The translations under genes and the position numbers were made by a program. Below are positions 48,210 through 60,675 of a stretch of 64,000 nt of DNA, in pieces. Source of the stretch: Coriaria nepalensis (Eukaryota; Streptophyta; Magnoliopsida; Cucurbitales; Coriariaceae); the NCBI GenBank assembly GCA_027186245.1, contig CP114492.1:2983501-3047500 (forward strand), in the 5' to 3' direction. Under the pieces are notes generated by a model that worked only from the letters and a program-made list of their open reading frames with translations, did not search any database and had not been told where the DNA came from. The number at the start of each line of letters is the position of its first letter. The stretch's first letter is position 1.

Positions 48210-50081
48210 CTATTCCATGTCATCGATCCAATCACCATAGATCCGACTGATTTTATCGGGCCCTTTCCACTTCTGATGGGCTCTCTGACCGGGCCTCTGA
48301 AGATCGAGGTGAGATGGAACTCCAACATGGTAGATATCAGAATGTGGGGCCGAAGGGACCGATGAGACAAGAGTATCTCCGGGAATCTTTGGCGCTCCTA
48401 GTTGCTTTGAGTCGGGTGGGAGAGAAGAATCTCTAGATTCTGTATCTACGAGCCCTCCACCATAACGGTGTAATTCTGTACAGTCAGATAACACAAGTTA
48501 ACAGTTTAACGTAGAAACATAATTTGCTGACTCTGTTTACATAAAAGAAATTCCTTATATTTTTATTACAACAAGATGAAGGGCAAGCATTTCAAATTTG
48601 ATCAAAGATGTGAGGATCTGTAAGACTACATGTTAAAAAAAAAAAAACGACTGCTCAGTAGAAATCATTGAAAAGAGATTCACTCAATAAACTATTTGTA
48701 GCTGAAATTTCAAGGATGGAGCGGTTTTAGATTTTACAGAGAAGCCTATTCTGTCAGTGAATAATATTCATCGGGTTCCCATCTAAAAATTATAAGAAGC
48801 AACAACTTTGTCTTTTACATCCCCGTTCAGAAAATTAACCACCTATCTAGAACATTTCCGTATTCTTCACAGAAGAAATGGATCCCAAAACATGAGCAAA
48901 TCAGTAGCTATAGAAAATCTAGTGCAACATTCATATTAACCTATCTAATACTTTCCTTAGATGGAATAGAGAAAAATTTAATTATATCTATTTATCATAA
49001 CCAGGTAATCAAAATGTCATCAACATTCTACAATCGAGATCATGCTAGACGATCCATAACTACAATTTGGCAAGGGTGAAATAAAAATACCCATTTCTTC
49101 TTTAAAAACGAAGCAAACAAAGAGAGTATACAATTACCAATTTTCTTCCTTAATTACCGATTATGTCACATAAGGAAATAGCATGAATCCACCAACAAAA
49201 TAAAAATCAGAACATTCAAATAAAGGGGTTAAAAGAATCATACCAGCAGCACCATGAGCAAAATGGCACTTGGTTCCAAATGGGCAATAACCAGTCAACT
49301 CCCATTTATTACAAATCCTAGTCTTCCAATTCGACGGTTTCAAACTCGATCCATTCCCACCACCACCACCACCACCACCTCCTCCTCCTCCTCCTCCTCC
49401 TCCTCCACCATTAGCACCACCACCGCCGCCACCACTTCCACCTCCACCTCCACCACTATAACCACCGGGGCCCAAACTAATAGCCACACTCTCTCTATTC
49501 TTAGACTGCTCATCATGAAGAAAAGTACAATTATCTCCATAAGGACACCCTTCCTCGGTATAAAACTTCTTACAATGCCTCCCTTTATAAGATCTTTGTG
49601 TCTCTACAACAAAACTAGAAGACCCAAGTGAAGGAATTTGATACTCCTCCCTTTGTTCTAAAACCACCCCTTTTTCTTCCTCATGGGACGCTACAATATC
49701 CTGCCAATTAGGTGGCGGCCGCCTTAACTCCTCTATGCTATGAGCAAAATTACAATTTGTCACATAAGGGCAAGTACCTGTTCTGAATTTGCAGCATAGT
49801 TTTGTCTTGAAGAACATCTTCCCGATCACCTTGGACCGGTTAGATGAATTGGGATCTTGTTGAGAGGGTTTCGATTTCTTGTTTGGTGGTTCGCTTCCTG
49901 CCCTAGATTGAGAAGAAGACTGTCTTTGATCGTAGTTTGAGTTTGAAGAAGTGTCCATGGATGAAGAATCCATGCCACTGTTCCATGCTCTGTAATCTTC
50001 CTCTGTTGCCCATACTTCATTTGACCAATTCTCACTTCCACTTATCACATGGACAATGTTTCCACTTGAATTGTAATCCAT
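48210..50081 (-). CDS. Zinc finger CCCH protein, AtC3H39/C3H56-like, with poly-Gly linker
   Basis: Putative RNA-binding protein with three CCCH fingers. Exon 1 is 49244-50081 (ATG 50081, MDYNSSGNIVHVISG) with donor G|GTATGA. Exon 2 is 48210-48475 after a TACAG acceptor. The join gives GHGAAELHRYGGG, and the total is 367 aa ending DWIDDME. Fingers: residues 96-114 (C-X7-C-X5-C-X3-H), 170-189 and 257-276 (both C-X8-C-X5-C-X3-H), the last followed by the conserved GHGAAELH-type tail. Between fingers 2 and 3 is a Gly/Ser linker of about 40 residues with 18 consecutive Gly, longer than I would expect for this family. The N-terminus is Ser/Asn-rich with a basic patch, PPNKKSKPS (65-73). The 768-bp intron is ordinary GT-AG. 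Family assignment is firm; the C3H39/56 subgroup is by resemblance. Confidence 0.92.
49357..49410 (-). repeat. (GGN)18 trinucleotide tract encoding poly-Gly in the CCCH gene
   Basis: On the plus strand it is an uninterrupted CCA/CCT triplet run of 54 nt, split into a (CCT) block and a (CCA) block. It encodes 18 Gly in a row and is likely length-polymorphic. Confidence 0.85.
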
Positions 50082-51110
50082 TCCAAGAAATAAATAAAGC
50101 TACCAAACAAAAAGAAAAAACCTAACTTGCTAAAATCTTGAAAGAATGAAAAAATGAAAAAGGCATGTTATTGCGTTCTACCCAGAAGCTAAAAATCACT
50201 AGATTCATAGAAACTTTGAAGATTGGGGGAAAAGGAGAGAAAATTACGAAATTCTACAAATTGCTTAAGATACAACAAAAAGAGGGGGAGGAAGAAATGG
50301 TACAACAGATCAAAGAAGGATATGCTGAAAAACATAGACCTTACTCAATTGAGGATTTGGTCATTGGATCTCTAACCTCGAACTGTGGAAAGATGATGTT
50401 CCAGATATGCAGAGAAACTTGTGAAATTTCAGACCAGATTAGAGGGTGTCTAGGAGAGAGAGATTCGAGATTTAGTGATAGATTTGGTTTCGGATAGAGT
50501 GAGAAACAAGATAATAAAATAATATTAAAAAAAAGAAAAAAGGTATTATTACCCGCAGAGGAGGAGGAGGAGGAGATTTCTCAACTTATTACATTTATCT
50601 CAAAAAAGTGGGGGAGTTTTCTTTGGGACTTGATTTGGGAAGGAAAAAGAGGATGAACTAGTTGCGTTATGGACCGTCTATTTTTACTATTTTCAGAATT
50701 CTTGTCTTTTTCTGATGGGAGTTTTTGTCTGTCATCGCCGTCAGGAGAAAGCTCTTGAAGTTGCATACGTGGCATATTTTTATTGGAGACTTGTTTGTAG
50801 GGATGATCTGCGGTATCGGATGCTTTAGGAGATGGCCTCGAAAGAGCTTCCGGTCCATTTTTACAGTTGGTGGGTCGTTTAGCAGTCCGTTCTGGATTTA
50901 TATGGACCAAAGCTAAATTTTTTGATCTTGCAATTTTTATAAGAACCTGATTTTAAATTTTAAAATCTTGAATTCGTTTGCTTATGAAATTAAATCATGA
51001 ATTATTCTTAAATTTTAAGATCATAATATCTAGTATTCTCATAATTTTATCCTTATTCTTTTATTTTAATTGGTCGAACCCTAATTTCATTTTCTTGATC
51101 CTTCTAATTT
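50082..51110. other. CCCH gene 5' leader and flank
   Basis: Contains a (GGA)n stretch at 50555-50573 near the probable transcription start region. The open frames on either strand here look like no known protein. Confidence 0.5.
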
Positions 51111-51129
51111 GATTCCTTATTCAAGATGA

Positions 51130-53260
51130 TCAGACACATACTACTAAGGGTGATTGAAGAAACTTTTATGTTCCAAGATTCTCGGGAGATCAACCTTGTT
51201 TTTGGATTGCAAAGATACAAATGTATTTTAATTTTTAAAATTCACCACAGAACCAACGAATTACTTGTATGACTTCTTTTCATTTGGATGTGAATCGAAA
51301 CAATTGATTGTCTACTTAGCCTGAATTTGTTATTGCTATCGAGCGTCGATTTGATTCGTCTCAAGATGAAGATCACTTTGGTCAACCTAGTAAATTAACA
51401 CAAGTAGGTTTGTTATTTGACTACTAAACTCGTTTTGAAACTTTGACAAATAGAATTCCAGGAGTCACAGAACATGCTTTAGTAAGTTGTTTCGTGTCTA
51501 GACTTAAAACCGACTTAAGAAACTAAAATGGAACATGTGTGATCAATGCTTCAAATTAGTATTATTTGTGTTATTAGTCTAAGAAAAAGGATGGTAGATG
51601 GAGATTTCGTTTAAAAGAGTACTTAATAATGTTACCATGAAAGATAATTTATTCCCATCATAGATGAGTTGTTGTTAGATGAACTTATAAGTCTTTCTAA
51701 AATTGATTCAATATATGGTTATCACCAGATTAGAGTAGCTTCTTTTGATATTCCTAAGCTGCATTTTGGACACATGAACGTCATTCATGGTGATGCTTTT
51801 TTGCTCTATCTACTTTTCAATTTGCTATGGATTTAAAAACTCGAATAGAATATCTTTCTGGTGTTGAAGTTGATATCTACTTTTCATATTATTTCTGGTG
51901 TTGAAGTTGATCCAAAGAAAATATAAGTTGTTCAATTGTGGCCTCTTCCTAATAAGTTGAAAACAACGATGAGAGGATTTCTTGAGCTTTCTGGTTATTA
52001 CATAAGCTTTGTAAAGAGCTATGCTTTGATTGCTTCTCCTTTATCAGACTTACCTAAAAAATGATAAATTTGTATGGTCTGAATTTGCTCGGAATGCTTT
52101 TACATTAGTAACAGGTTCCCTAACCAAAACTCAAGTATTAGTCTTAGCCGTCTTGAATCAACTATTCATTGTTCAAGCTGATGCATCTGGTAGTGGCATT
52201 GGTGTCGTGTTAATCCAAAATGATAAATTTGTTTGGTTTAAATTTGCTCGGAATGCTTTTACCTTATTTCATTTTTTAGTAAGAAGTTAAGTCTTTGCTT
52301 TGTCTAAGTCTTCGACATATATGCATGAATTATATGTTGCGACACAATCTATGTTCAAATGAGACAATATCTCTTAGGTTCTCATTTTACAATTCAAACA
52401 GATCATTATATCTTAAACGACATATTAAAACAGGCTATACGCACTTCAGACCAATAGAAATATGGTAAAGTTAATTGGTTATGATTTGATATTGTATATA
52501 AACTTGTAATATCAAATATTGTGGCTGATGCTTTATCAAGAAAACATGAAGTTTCATTTTAGGATTCAGATACTATTCCTAAGCATGATCAAGGTTTATT
52601 TGTGTTATTACAAAGTGAAAATCTTGCAATTTCTCAACCTGAATTTGATCTAATTTATTTTTTAAAGCAAGAGTACAGTGTGATATAATATAGTATCAAT
52701 TGCTCAAGAATAAGGTAACAGGCTCAATTGATCTTGATACAAAGTATATGATGAAACTTTAGCGAGTTTATCTTCTAGTTTCTTTTGGGTAGGAATGTAT
52801 CGAGATGTAAAGAAGTTTATTACTGAATGTCATACTTGTCAGAAAATAAAATATGATACTTCTAAACTATCTGGTTTATTACAGCTCTTACCTATACCTA
52901 ATAATATATGGGAAGATGTTTTTTATGAACTTTATAATTAGTTTACTTTTATCTAATGGGTATACTGTTATTATGGTTGTTGCTGATCGTTTATCGAAGT
53001 ATGCTTATTTTGGTTGTTTGAAGACAAGTTTTTCTGCTATAGAGATTGTTGATTTGTTTGCTGAGGTTGTCGTTAAACACGATAGGTTTTTCAAAAATCA
53101 TAGTCAGCGATCGAGATCATATTTTCCAAAGTGCCTTTTGGAAAGAGTTGTTTCGATTTAGTAAAACTAAATTGCATGTCTAATGCGTATCAATCATCCA
53201 CAATCAGATAGATAAACAGAAGTTGTAAATAGATGTCTTGAGAATATTTGAGATCTTTTG
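51130..53260 (+). mobile_element. Ty3/gypsy retrotransposon remnant
   Basis: Highly decayed plus-strand element. Gag-like residues at 51170-51530 (RFSGDQPCFWIAK, ERRFDSSQDEDHFG). RT pieces at 51680-51850 (YGYHQIRV, the motif just before the gypsy RT active site). RT/RNase H connection at 51900-52070 (GVEVDPKK, RGFLELSGYY). RNase H at 52170-52220 (VQADASGSGIGVVL). Zinc-binding and integrase sequence at 52800-53220 (ECHTCQKIK, then SNGYTVIMVVADRLSKYA). RT-RNase H-integrase is the gypsy domain order. Stops and deletions are present throughout, and no LTRs were identified. Confidence 0.8.
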
Positions 53261-54471
53261 TTTTTGACCAACCAACATTTGGTCATCTCATTAAGAATCG
53301 ATATAACATAAAAGACTATATGATATCTATAAGAGTCTGAAGTGAAAGTTATTCAGAGTGAATTATTATGAATACGAAATAAGTAATCTTAGAAAAAACA
53401 TTAACTAATGTGCCAAAGAGTTTGAAGTAAAAATCATTCAGAGTAGTCATTATAAGCATCAGCTTCTTAAGAAACGTACGATGATATGCTCATCCTACAT
53501 TAAAAATAGTAAACATCTCAATAAAAATCAGAAACATTTAAAAACAAAAAAAAAATGGAAACATATGGCTTAGGCTAATCCACGATTCTCACGTAACATG
53601 TTCATTTTTACCTACAAAGTTCTATGTATTCCATTATTTAAATAGACCCAACATTTATTCAGTTGAATTATGACATTTTTCAAAAGAGAAAATCTTAAGC
53701 ATAAAATTATTTGTAAGCTATGCTTGGCATTTTAGCAAACATCTAGAGTGCAGTCCAAGAAAGCATAGAGCTCAAAGGTTTATTGTAAACTTTCAGTCAC
53801 AGGACTACTCTCATAGCAATACAAGAATATTCTAAACTATAGTAATTAATTTATTAAAAGTTAAATTTGTAATTAATTATAATATAAGAGTATTTATATT
53901 CAATTAGCTATCAAATTTTTAAATTTAACTTAATATTAACTAAATATACTATACTTTTTTTTAATTTTAGCTAATCATATTATAAATAATTTATCCATTC
54001 TATTTTTTTAAAAGTATATCAATTAATAAGAGAAATGAGAAATTAAAATACTATTAAAATCATGAAGAGGGAAAGAGAATAAATATTTTTTTCAAAAATT
54101 AGATTTGATTCTACATTTAATTTTATATTATATTCTTTACATCAATTAAATATAATATTTAATTATATATTCTAATAAGTGGGTGGTTAAGAAGAAATGT
54201 GAGGCCTTACCTTTGACATCGGCCACAGAACTCTTAGCTCTAAGGGCACTAATTCTCTTTTCAGGCCAAACATCTAGAATTTTGGCATACCACGTGCTTC
54301 TAATAAATTGCTATAGTAATCGAACAACATTCATTTTGTGCAAATATTATGTGGTTGTTTATAACAAACAAGTGTTACATCAACAAATTGGACAATTTTG
54401 ATTCCTAACCAAAAAAATCCCTATTATTTTGGCTTCTTAACTACTATCACTACTCCACTTGAGCTTCAATA
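53261..54471. other. Intergenic AT-rich DNA
   Basis: No recognisable gene. A short frame at 54183-54401 weakly resembles the acidic-Glu strand of a LINE RNase H (TSATELLALRALI), but that is too little to call. Confidence 0.4.
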
Positions 54472-57400
54472 TCAAAAGCCCACCATCAATTTGTTCAACT
54501 TCTTGTTGCTTATCCTCTCTGGGATGATCCTCACATCATGCTCATTGCTGCACAGCATACAAAAGACATGTTCTTAGTACCAGACAAGAAGACAATCCGC
54601 ATGTGATATGTTTGGCCACAGCTCCCAAAAAGCCAAGCGCAAGGAAAAAGCTGTCTATCCTGAGGCACTCTTTCTATCCGATTAAATAATTACTACGTAT
54701 TAGTTGTCTTACGGATAGACCTTCTCTCAAGTGCACTTGTGAGAAATCTCAACCATTGGTTCACACACGCAAGCTCACTGAGAAGAGTTGAATCCTTCGT
54801 CTTATAGCAAATTAAGCTTCTAAAATAATGGGAAACTAATACCGTGTTATATCACAACTTACCTCAAAAGCTTAATATGTTAAAGATATTAACAACAATG
54901 TATATCTAGCAAACAAAGTGCTCGACTTCCTGAGATTGGCTTGTTTGAATTTTTTTTTTTTTTTTACCCCTTAGATCATATTTTAATTTTATCATTTATA
55001 TATTCAAGTTGATTATGTTTCGCCTCTTTCTCGGAGAATGAGGATCAAACGAGTCTCAATCATAGTCCTTGCAGATTGATCATCCATATATATATATATA
55101 TATACATATATATGAAACAGGTTAAATATGCAAGTAAAACAAGTTAAGCATTTTACACACTAACCTTTCACATAGTGAAGTTAGAGAAGGGCTCAACTTC
55201 CAGGCAAGCTCGACAGCATCTTCATGCCTATTGATGATATGGTTGAAACATAGATACCGGCCGTAGGATGAAATGTCTTGGAAAATGCAAATGAGAGCAT
55301 CCACCAAGAAATTTAAATCAACGGTCACAAATAGCCCGTCTTCATACATCTCAGCCGCTCCTTTTAAATACGGATGGTCAATGCTCAGATCAGGACCGAT
55401 TGGTAGTCCGGCATTAACCGACATCATGTTCACTCCTCTGTCCATGGCCAAAGCCCATGCGGTCTTCTCAGCTAGAGTTTTTGATAGGGCATGCCATAAC
55501 TGATATTACCATAGAAATATTTTGTCAAGTTCCTTTGTAGAAAGTTAAGGTTTTATTTTTTCATGATAAACAAATAATATACATTAATTTTGTGTTTGTT
55601 CATTAAAAGAACATAGAATTATAAAGTAAAAAGTATCATATAAAACCTATAATGTTTTATATATTTATTATTAGACCCCATTTTTAAGAAAACATATCAT
55701 TTTGATCCTAATCTATGGGAAGTTTGAAAGTAATAAACTATAAGACATATTTAAAAATAATTTGGAGGGGCACTACTTTCAAATTATGTATCCCAATAAA
55801 ATTAAGGGGGCGGGGGCGGGACTAAATAAATATTCTAAAATTATTTAAAATTATAGGAATTAAAATACAATATTCAATATGTGAGGCAGATGGGGCTTTC
55901 ATATAAAGTAAATAAGCAGAGAAAAGTGAGTTCGATACCTTGAATTTACGGCAAAAGTTGATATCACTCCAATATCTTTCATCCAAGTCCGAAGTAATAG
56001 AGTTCCGATTGTCTCTCCAAATAACAGCAGTGATAGAAGATGTGAATATTACTTTGTCTATTGTTTCGGTTTGAGCACATGCTTCTAACACATTGTGTGC
56101 TGCTCTCACCTCCACTTCTGCCATGAATTCCTACACCAATAATAAAAACAGTAGCTTATTTATTTATTCTAATTAGTGAATTCTTTTTTTTCTATTCTTA
56201 TATTCTTTAAGAGCATCCATGAGTGGAGATATTTTATAGCATTATCCGTTTCAACTCGTCTGAAGAACATCCCCAATTTGTGCTTTTAGAATTCACAAAA
56301 ATTCTTCCTCAATATGATAACACATCAACCTAGTTCATTTAACGTAATAAAGTAGCTAGTTCAATTAGCGCCCCCCCCCCCCCCCACCCCACAAAAAAAA
56401 AAAAAAAAAAAAAGGAAAGTGAAATGAATCATAGTCTCTCTCTCTCTCTAAAATGTAAGCAATAATTCAGAAAACCTCCGATCAGCAGACAATGACAGCC
56501 CACTAAGGCAGATAGTGTGGTGAACATACGTCTTGGCCCTATTGACATTTGGACAACTAAAATAAAATTAAAGACAGCATATTGACATCTAGCAAGACAA
56601 TTACTAATTACTCAGACTCTGTTGCAAAAGACAAAAAAGGTTTTTGGTTGTCTAAATTCAACTTCTTTCTAATGAGTGCAAGAATTCCATAAACTATGAT
56701 TGTGTATTAAAAAACCCAGGAGTTTCAGATAATTCTAAAACGTGCCCATTTCAAACAAATCCTAAGATTTTGTTTAAACAGCAAAGCAAACATATTTGAT
56801 TTCATTATCCAATAGCCCTTTCCGACTTGAGCACAAGTTGTCTCTGAAAGAGAAAGTGCAGTAATTGACTAATTCCAGGAAAAAAATCAAGAAGGAAAAA
56901 AGTAACCTAATTTCTAGTTGATAATTCTTCTCTGAGCTTATATCTAACTTCTCTTAGACATTTTATCATACACATGCTATGCAGTCTCCGAGATTCTCAT
57001 GCGCACACTTTAACTTCAAAATCTCTTATTGAATAACGACAAAAAAAAAAAGAAAAAGGTAAAAAGGTAAAAGAGCTCAAATTAAATTCTAAGTAGAAAA
57101 AAAAATAACGTACATCATAGGTGGGTTGATCTTGAGGAGGCTCAAAGGCATAAAACAAACCAGAACATCCTCTAATTGCATCGATTATACTCTGGTAATC
57201 ATATGGGTCCGAACGAAAAACTTTCAGCTTCTTCTTGTCATACCCATTAAACATCAATTCACCTGAAAAAGAAAAAAAAATCATAATCATAAACAGAAGA
57301 AGAGAAAGAAGGGAAAAACCAGATAAGCAGAATAATGGAAGCTCAATAAAAATTAACCATGGTTTTGAACAGCAGCATGAACGGTAAACCCTTTTTGAAG

Positions 57401-57499
57401 AAGCTTCTCGACAAGGCTTAAACCCAGTTTTCCAGAAGCATCCATTACACATACTGTCTTCGAGTTATTGACATTAAAGGGATCAGCCTCAGCTGCCAT
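54472..57499 (-). CDS. Cinnamoyl-CoA reductase-like SNL6-type oxidoreductase
   Basis: NAD(P)-dependent extended-SDR family protein related to CCR/DFR. Exons: 57358-57499, 57114-57262, 55939-56130, 55165-55499 and 54472-54547, with phase-consistent GT-AG introns, giving 297 aa. It starts MAAEADPF; the nucleotide-binding strand-turn-helix is CVMDASGKLGLSLVEKLL (degenerate TGXXGXXG). Further family blocks are DYQSIIDAIRGCSGLFYAF, AAHNVLEACAQTETIDKVIF with the SS pair, IWRDN, YWSDINFC, MDRGVNMMSVNAGLPIGP and LKGAAEMYEDG. It ends ERISNKKLNKLMVGF. Where true CCRs have NWYCYGK, this protein reads LWHALSK, so the catalytic Tyr is His while Lys remains. That matches what I recall of the SNL6-like clade, whose catalytic activity is uncertain. 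In rice, SNL6 is linked to lignin and defence. The gene appears intact. Confidence 0.9.
56371..56413. repeat. C15 / A21 homopolymers in intron 2 of the SNL6-like gene
   Basis: Fifteen C, then ACCCCAC, then a run of about 21 A, in intron 2. Only its low complexity is notable. Confidence 0.7.
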
Positions 57500-58806
57500 T
57501 TTTCAGACAGCAAGAAGAAAGAGATGAAGGGAAAGAAACAAAAAACAAAAAACAAAAAACAAAAAACAAAAAACAGAGGAAATTTGGAAGAACTTTTTTT
57601 CTTGAAGGCTTTTTGGGTTGTTTGTGTCAGGTGATGAAGATTGTACAAATATATATATACATAGTAACTTATATATGGTAGAGAGAGAAAGAGGCGAGAG
57701 AGAGAGAGAGTGAGTTGTGATGTAGGTGAGGCAAGGGAGGAGGGGGAAGGGTGGCTAGCATTCAAAGAGCGTGTCAAGCTAGATTGTTAGGGGGTAGTTG
57801 TTGTTAGAGGAGGCCAGGAGGGAGGGAGCGGGAGTAAAAAGGAAAAAAGTTAATCGAATTGAAGTCGTGTTTGTCTGGTTGCTACGTGTCGTTTGGTGTG
57901 TATAGATACGACTACATGTAGTTCTTTTAGTAATCGGTAGAAGAAAGAGGTTGGTGACTGTTGGGTCCCCACAGAGACACGTGGGCAATTAAATGACTGC
58001 TAGGTCGTAACTTAAAAAGCTTGCCAATTCTCCATCTGCTTAGTTTGGGAAAAGTTTTATGCGTTTGAAGTATAGGTGGTGGAAAAATTACTGTAATTTA
58101 TAATTAGTGATAATATTATTTTTTATTTTTAAAATAATTTAATATGTTATATATTTTTAAATTAAATAATAATAAAAAGTAAATACGAAATAATAATAAT
58201 TCTATAATGTTATGAGTGGTGTTTATTTTGGAAGACTAAGTCTTATAAAATTAATATATGGTAGATAATTTTTTTTCAAATAGTGTTTAATAAAATGGGT
58301 CATATAAAAATATAAAAATATTTATTATATTATTTAAATAAATTAAAAAAATATGTCTATTTTAATTATTTTTTAAACATAATTTTTATTTATAATAATA
58401 TATATTTCTCTTTAACATACTCATTTAAAAATTATTTTTACTTTTTATTATTTATTTAATAATTATTTTCAAATTTTAAAATATAAAAATACATTTTAAA
58501 ATCCAAAAACGTGTTTTTAAAATTTCCCTACGTAGTACATTAAGTGGTCTACATAAGAAATTAATAACTGGGCCGAGTTGAGTGTTATAAGTTGGGCCCA
58601 AGTTCCTAATGGCCTTTTATTTTGTGGGAATGCTTAACCAGATCCGACCCGGCCTACGAAAGAACGAGCTCTAATGAAATTTGACGGCCGAGAAAGCAGA
58701 GGAAAAGCGCAGGAAAAAGAACAAAAGCTGTTAATCGTTACCTTCGTCATCTTCGTATCGGATAAAAATTGTCAAAGACCAGTATCGAATTCAGGTCTGA
58801 TCGAAT
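57500..58806. promoter_or_regulatory. Shared upstream region of the divergent SNL6-like and VMA12-like genes
   Basis: 1.3 kb between divergent start codons. The SNL6-like side has GA/CT-rich sequence (57678-57715). The VMA12-like side has a palindromic TTGGGCCCAA-type element near 58595 (TGGGCC motifs are common upstream of plant housekeeping genes). The middle (58080-58510) is extremely AT-rich. Regulation is not established. Confidence 0.4.
57538..57574 (-). repeat. 7-bp microsatellite in the SNL6-like 5' leader
   Basis: About five CAAAAAA units (TTTTTTG on the gene strand), 40 bp upstream of the ATG. Confidence 0.75.
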
Positions 58807-60675
58807 ATGGGAACCGACACGTCGTCTACACGTGGTCTCGTTATATCTTCTACAGAAGCTATTCGCTCGTTTCTAACCTCCGCCTCGAAAGACTCCGGCC
58901 TCTCTAAGGAACTCCGAGAAATCGCTTCGGATCTCTCCGGCCAAGAAAATGTAGCATATAAGCATCTTCGAGGGATTTGGTCGTCTTCTGGATCATCACA
59001 TAGGCCGGACTTGCTAAAACTTTGTGCCGGATCGGAGCTTGTCTTCTCGGAGAAGGTGTGTACTGAGCATAAATTGTGTTCTGCGGGATAATGTGATTTT
59101 TCTCACCGTACCAAACGATAGAACTGAGAGGTGGAAAGATTAAAATTTGAATTATTGCTGGCTTTTTCGTAGTTTTAGACTTGCTTTTCTGGTTGATTGA
59201 TTATTTTGTCTATTATTAATTTTTTTCCAGAGCGAGGAGTTAAAGGCTAGGCTAAGGAAGCTTGCAGATTTAGCAGAAGGAATGCCTATCAGGAACTGGT
59301 CAAGGATATTATCACTAAGAAGCCAAATGATGAACCTTTCTCTTCTTACAAAGACCAGATCGGATTTGGTATGATATTTATCAATTTTTGTATTTTATTA
59401 AATAGGAGGCGACTTCAATTTCGATATTTTGATTTTGTTCAAACATTTATGGAATTTTCTTCTAGTTTTCAGATTGGTAAATATCACAATTGACGAGAAT
59501 TTACAATCCGACTGATTGATTGAGCTTGATTATACAGTTTTCTGCTTGACATCTATTGCACATCTATATATATCCTCTCTAGGAAGTTCTTTTGTATTTG
59601 AATTGATACTATCTATATGTTAGATAAAGTTTTTCGTTACGATTTCTCATCCGACCATTTTCCTAAGTTGTACATATCAATTGTTTTTAGTCATTTAAAT
59701 TCTTGTTTTGTATGAATCATGCAAAAACTGGGTTTCTCTGTTGTGCCTTTAGAATTTTTTCGAAGTTCTAAGCTGTATTGGTTTGGCTTGCTAATAATGA
59801 TCACTTTGCCAAAAGTTTTGAGGAATAGTTACTAGAAACACATGAAAAGGGTATAAATAAACCAAGGACCATTCATTTTGATAACAAGAATCTACCAAAA
59901 ATATCAATATTCATTACATGTTTACTACATGAGCGCGCCTTCGTAAACTATTAGTTGGCGATGAATAAGAGGCTTGGGATTTGGATTATCTTTATCTTGT
60001 TTAGATACTCTTTACTGTTATGGGGATTAATTATTGGTATTCTGAAGTGACTGACAAGATGTGGAATAGAGATTACGACCTACACTTGCAAACCCCATTG
60101 AATAGGGTTGTTTTTGGACTTATCAGAGACCGAGTTATAAGTTTTAATGTTTATTAAAACTGATTTTTGACTCAAGAAGTTAGTGAAAAGCATGATTTGT
60201 CTATCGAGGGACGATGTTGGGAACTCCTGATTCCTACCTGAGAAGATTTTCGCTTCTGTCTTATGGCATTTCTGATGCGGAGTCTTCCAAATTTTCTGCA
60301 TCTCTGCATTTGTACTTCAAAATTTTTGTTTGACTAATTGACATTTGAAATGATTTAAGGACATCCAAGTACCTGTTAACTTCCTGCATACTTGCCAAAA
60401 CCAAAGGAGGAAAAATGTTTCAAAAAAGTTGTTGATTGTCTGGTTTTTTATCTTTCTGACTGTAGAGTCGGTATTTGAGTCATTGTTTGCTTGCTTCATA
60501 GTTATTACCTATTGAAAACTAGTGTCACTTTCTTTCTCTCTCTTGTGACTTTTCTATTGATTCTTATTTTGATGGTAATGAAGCTCTAATTTGATTAGTC
60601 AATCAATGTGACAGGTCTACATGTCGTTCTAACAATGTTCACTGGCTACCTGGTTGGATACGCTGCATTCCGGAG
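58807..60675 (+). pseudogene. VMA12: V-ATPase assembly factor VMA12 homologue, frameshifted and cut by a copia element
   Basis: Plant homologue of the ER factor Vma12/TMEM199, which helps assemble the V-ATPase V0 sector. Exon 1 is 58807-59055 (ATG 58807, MGTDTSSTRGLVISS; 83 codons). Exon 2 is 59231-59368, starting SEELKARLRKLADLAE. At about 59276-59281 (gcagaaggaat) one base is missing relative to the family frame: past this point the conserved residues (NAYQELVKDI, EPFSSYKDQIGFG) continue only in the +1 frame. Exon 3 starts at 60615 and encodes LHVVLTMFTGYLVGYAAFR in that same restored frame. It then stops at 60675, where a copia LTR begins, so the second membrane helix and C-terminus are lost from this window. 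Taken literally, the mRNA would give about 134 aa, of which only about 99 are native. A sequencing error could explain the frameshift but not the insertion. Confidence 0.85.

Noticed and set aside
49254..49631. Thr/Ser-rich plus-strand open frame over the CCCH gene
   Set aside because: Antisense shadow of the poly-Gly tract and fingers, which form a clear gene on the minus strand.
50165..50497. 110-codon plus-strand frame upstream of the CCCH gene
   Set aside because: It lies in the probable 5' leader or promoter of the minus-strand gene, has no recognisable domain and ends in low-complexity sequence.
58674..58907. Upstream open frame overlapping the VMA12-like start
   Set aside because: It resembles no protein and overlaps the family-matching ATG at 58807 in another frame. 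At most it is an upstream ORF in the leader.
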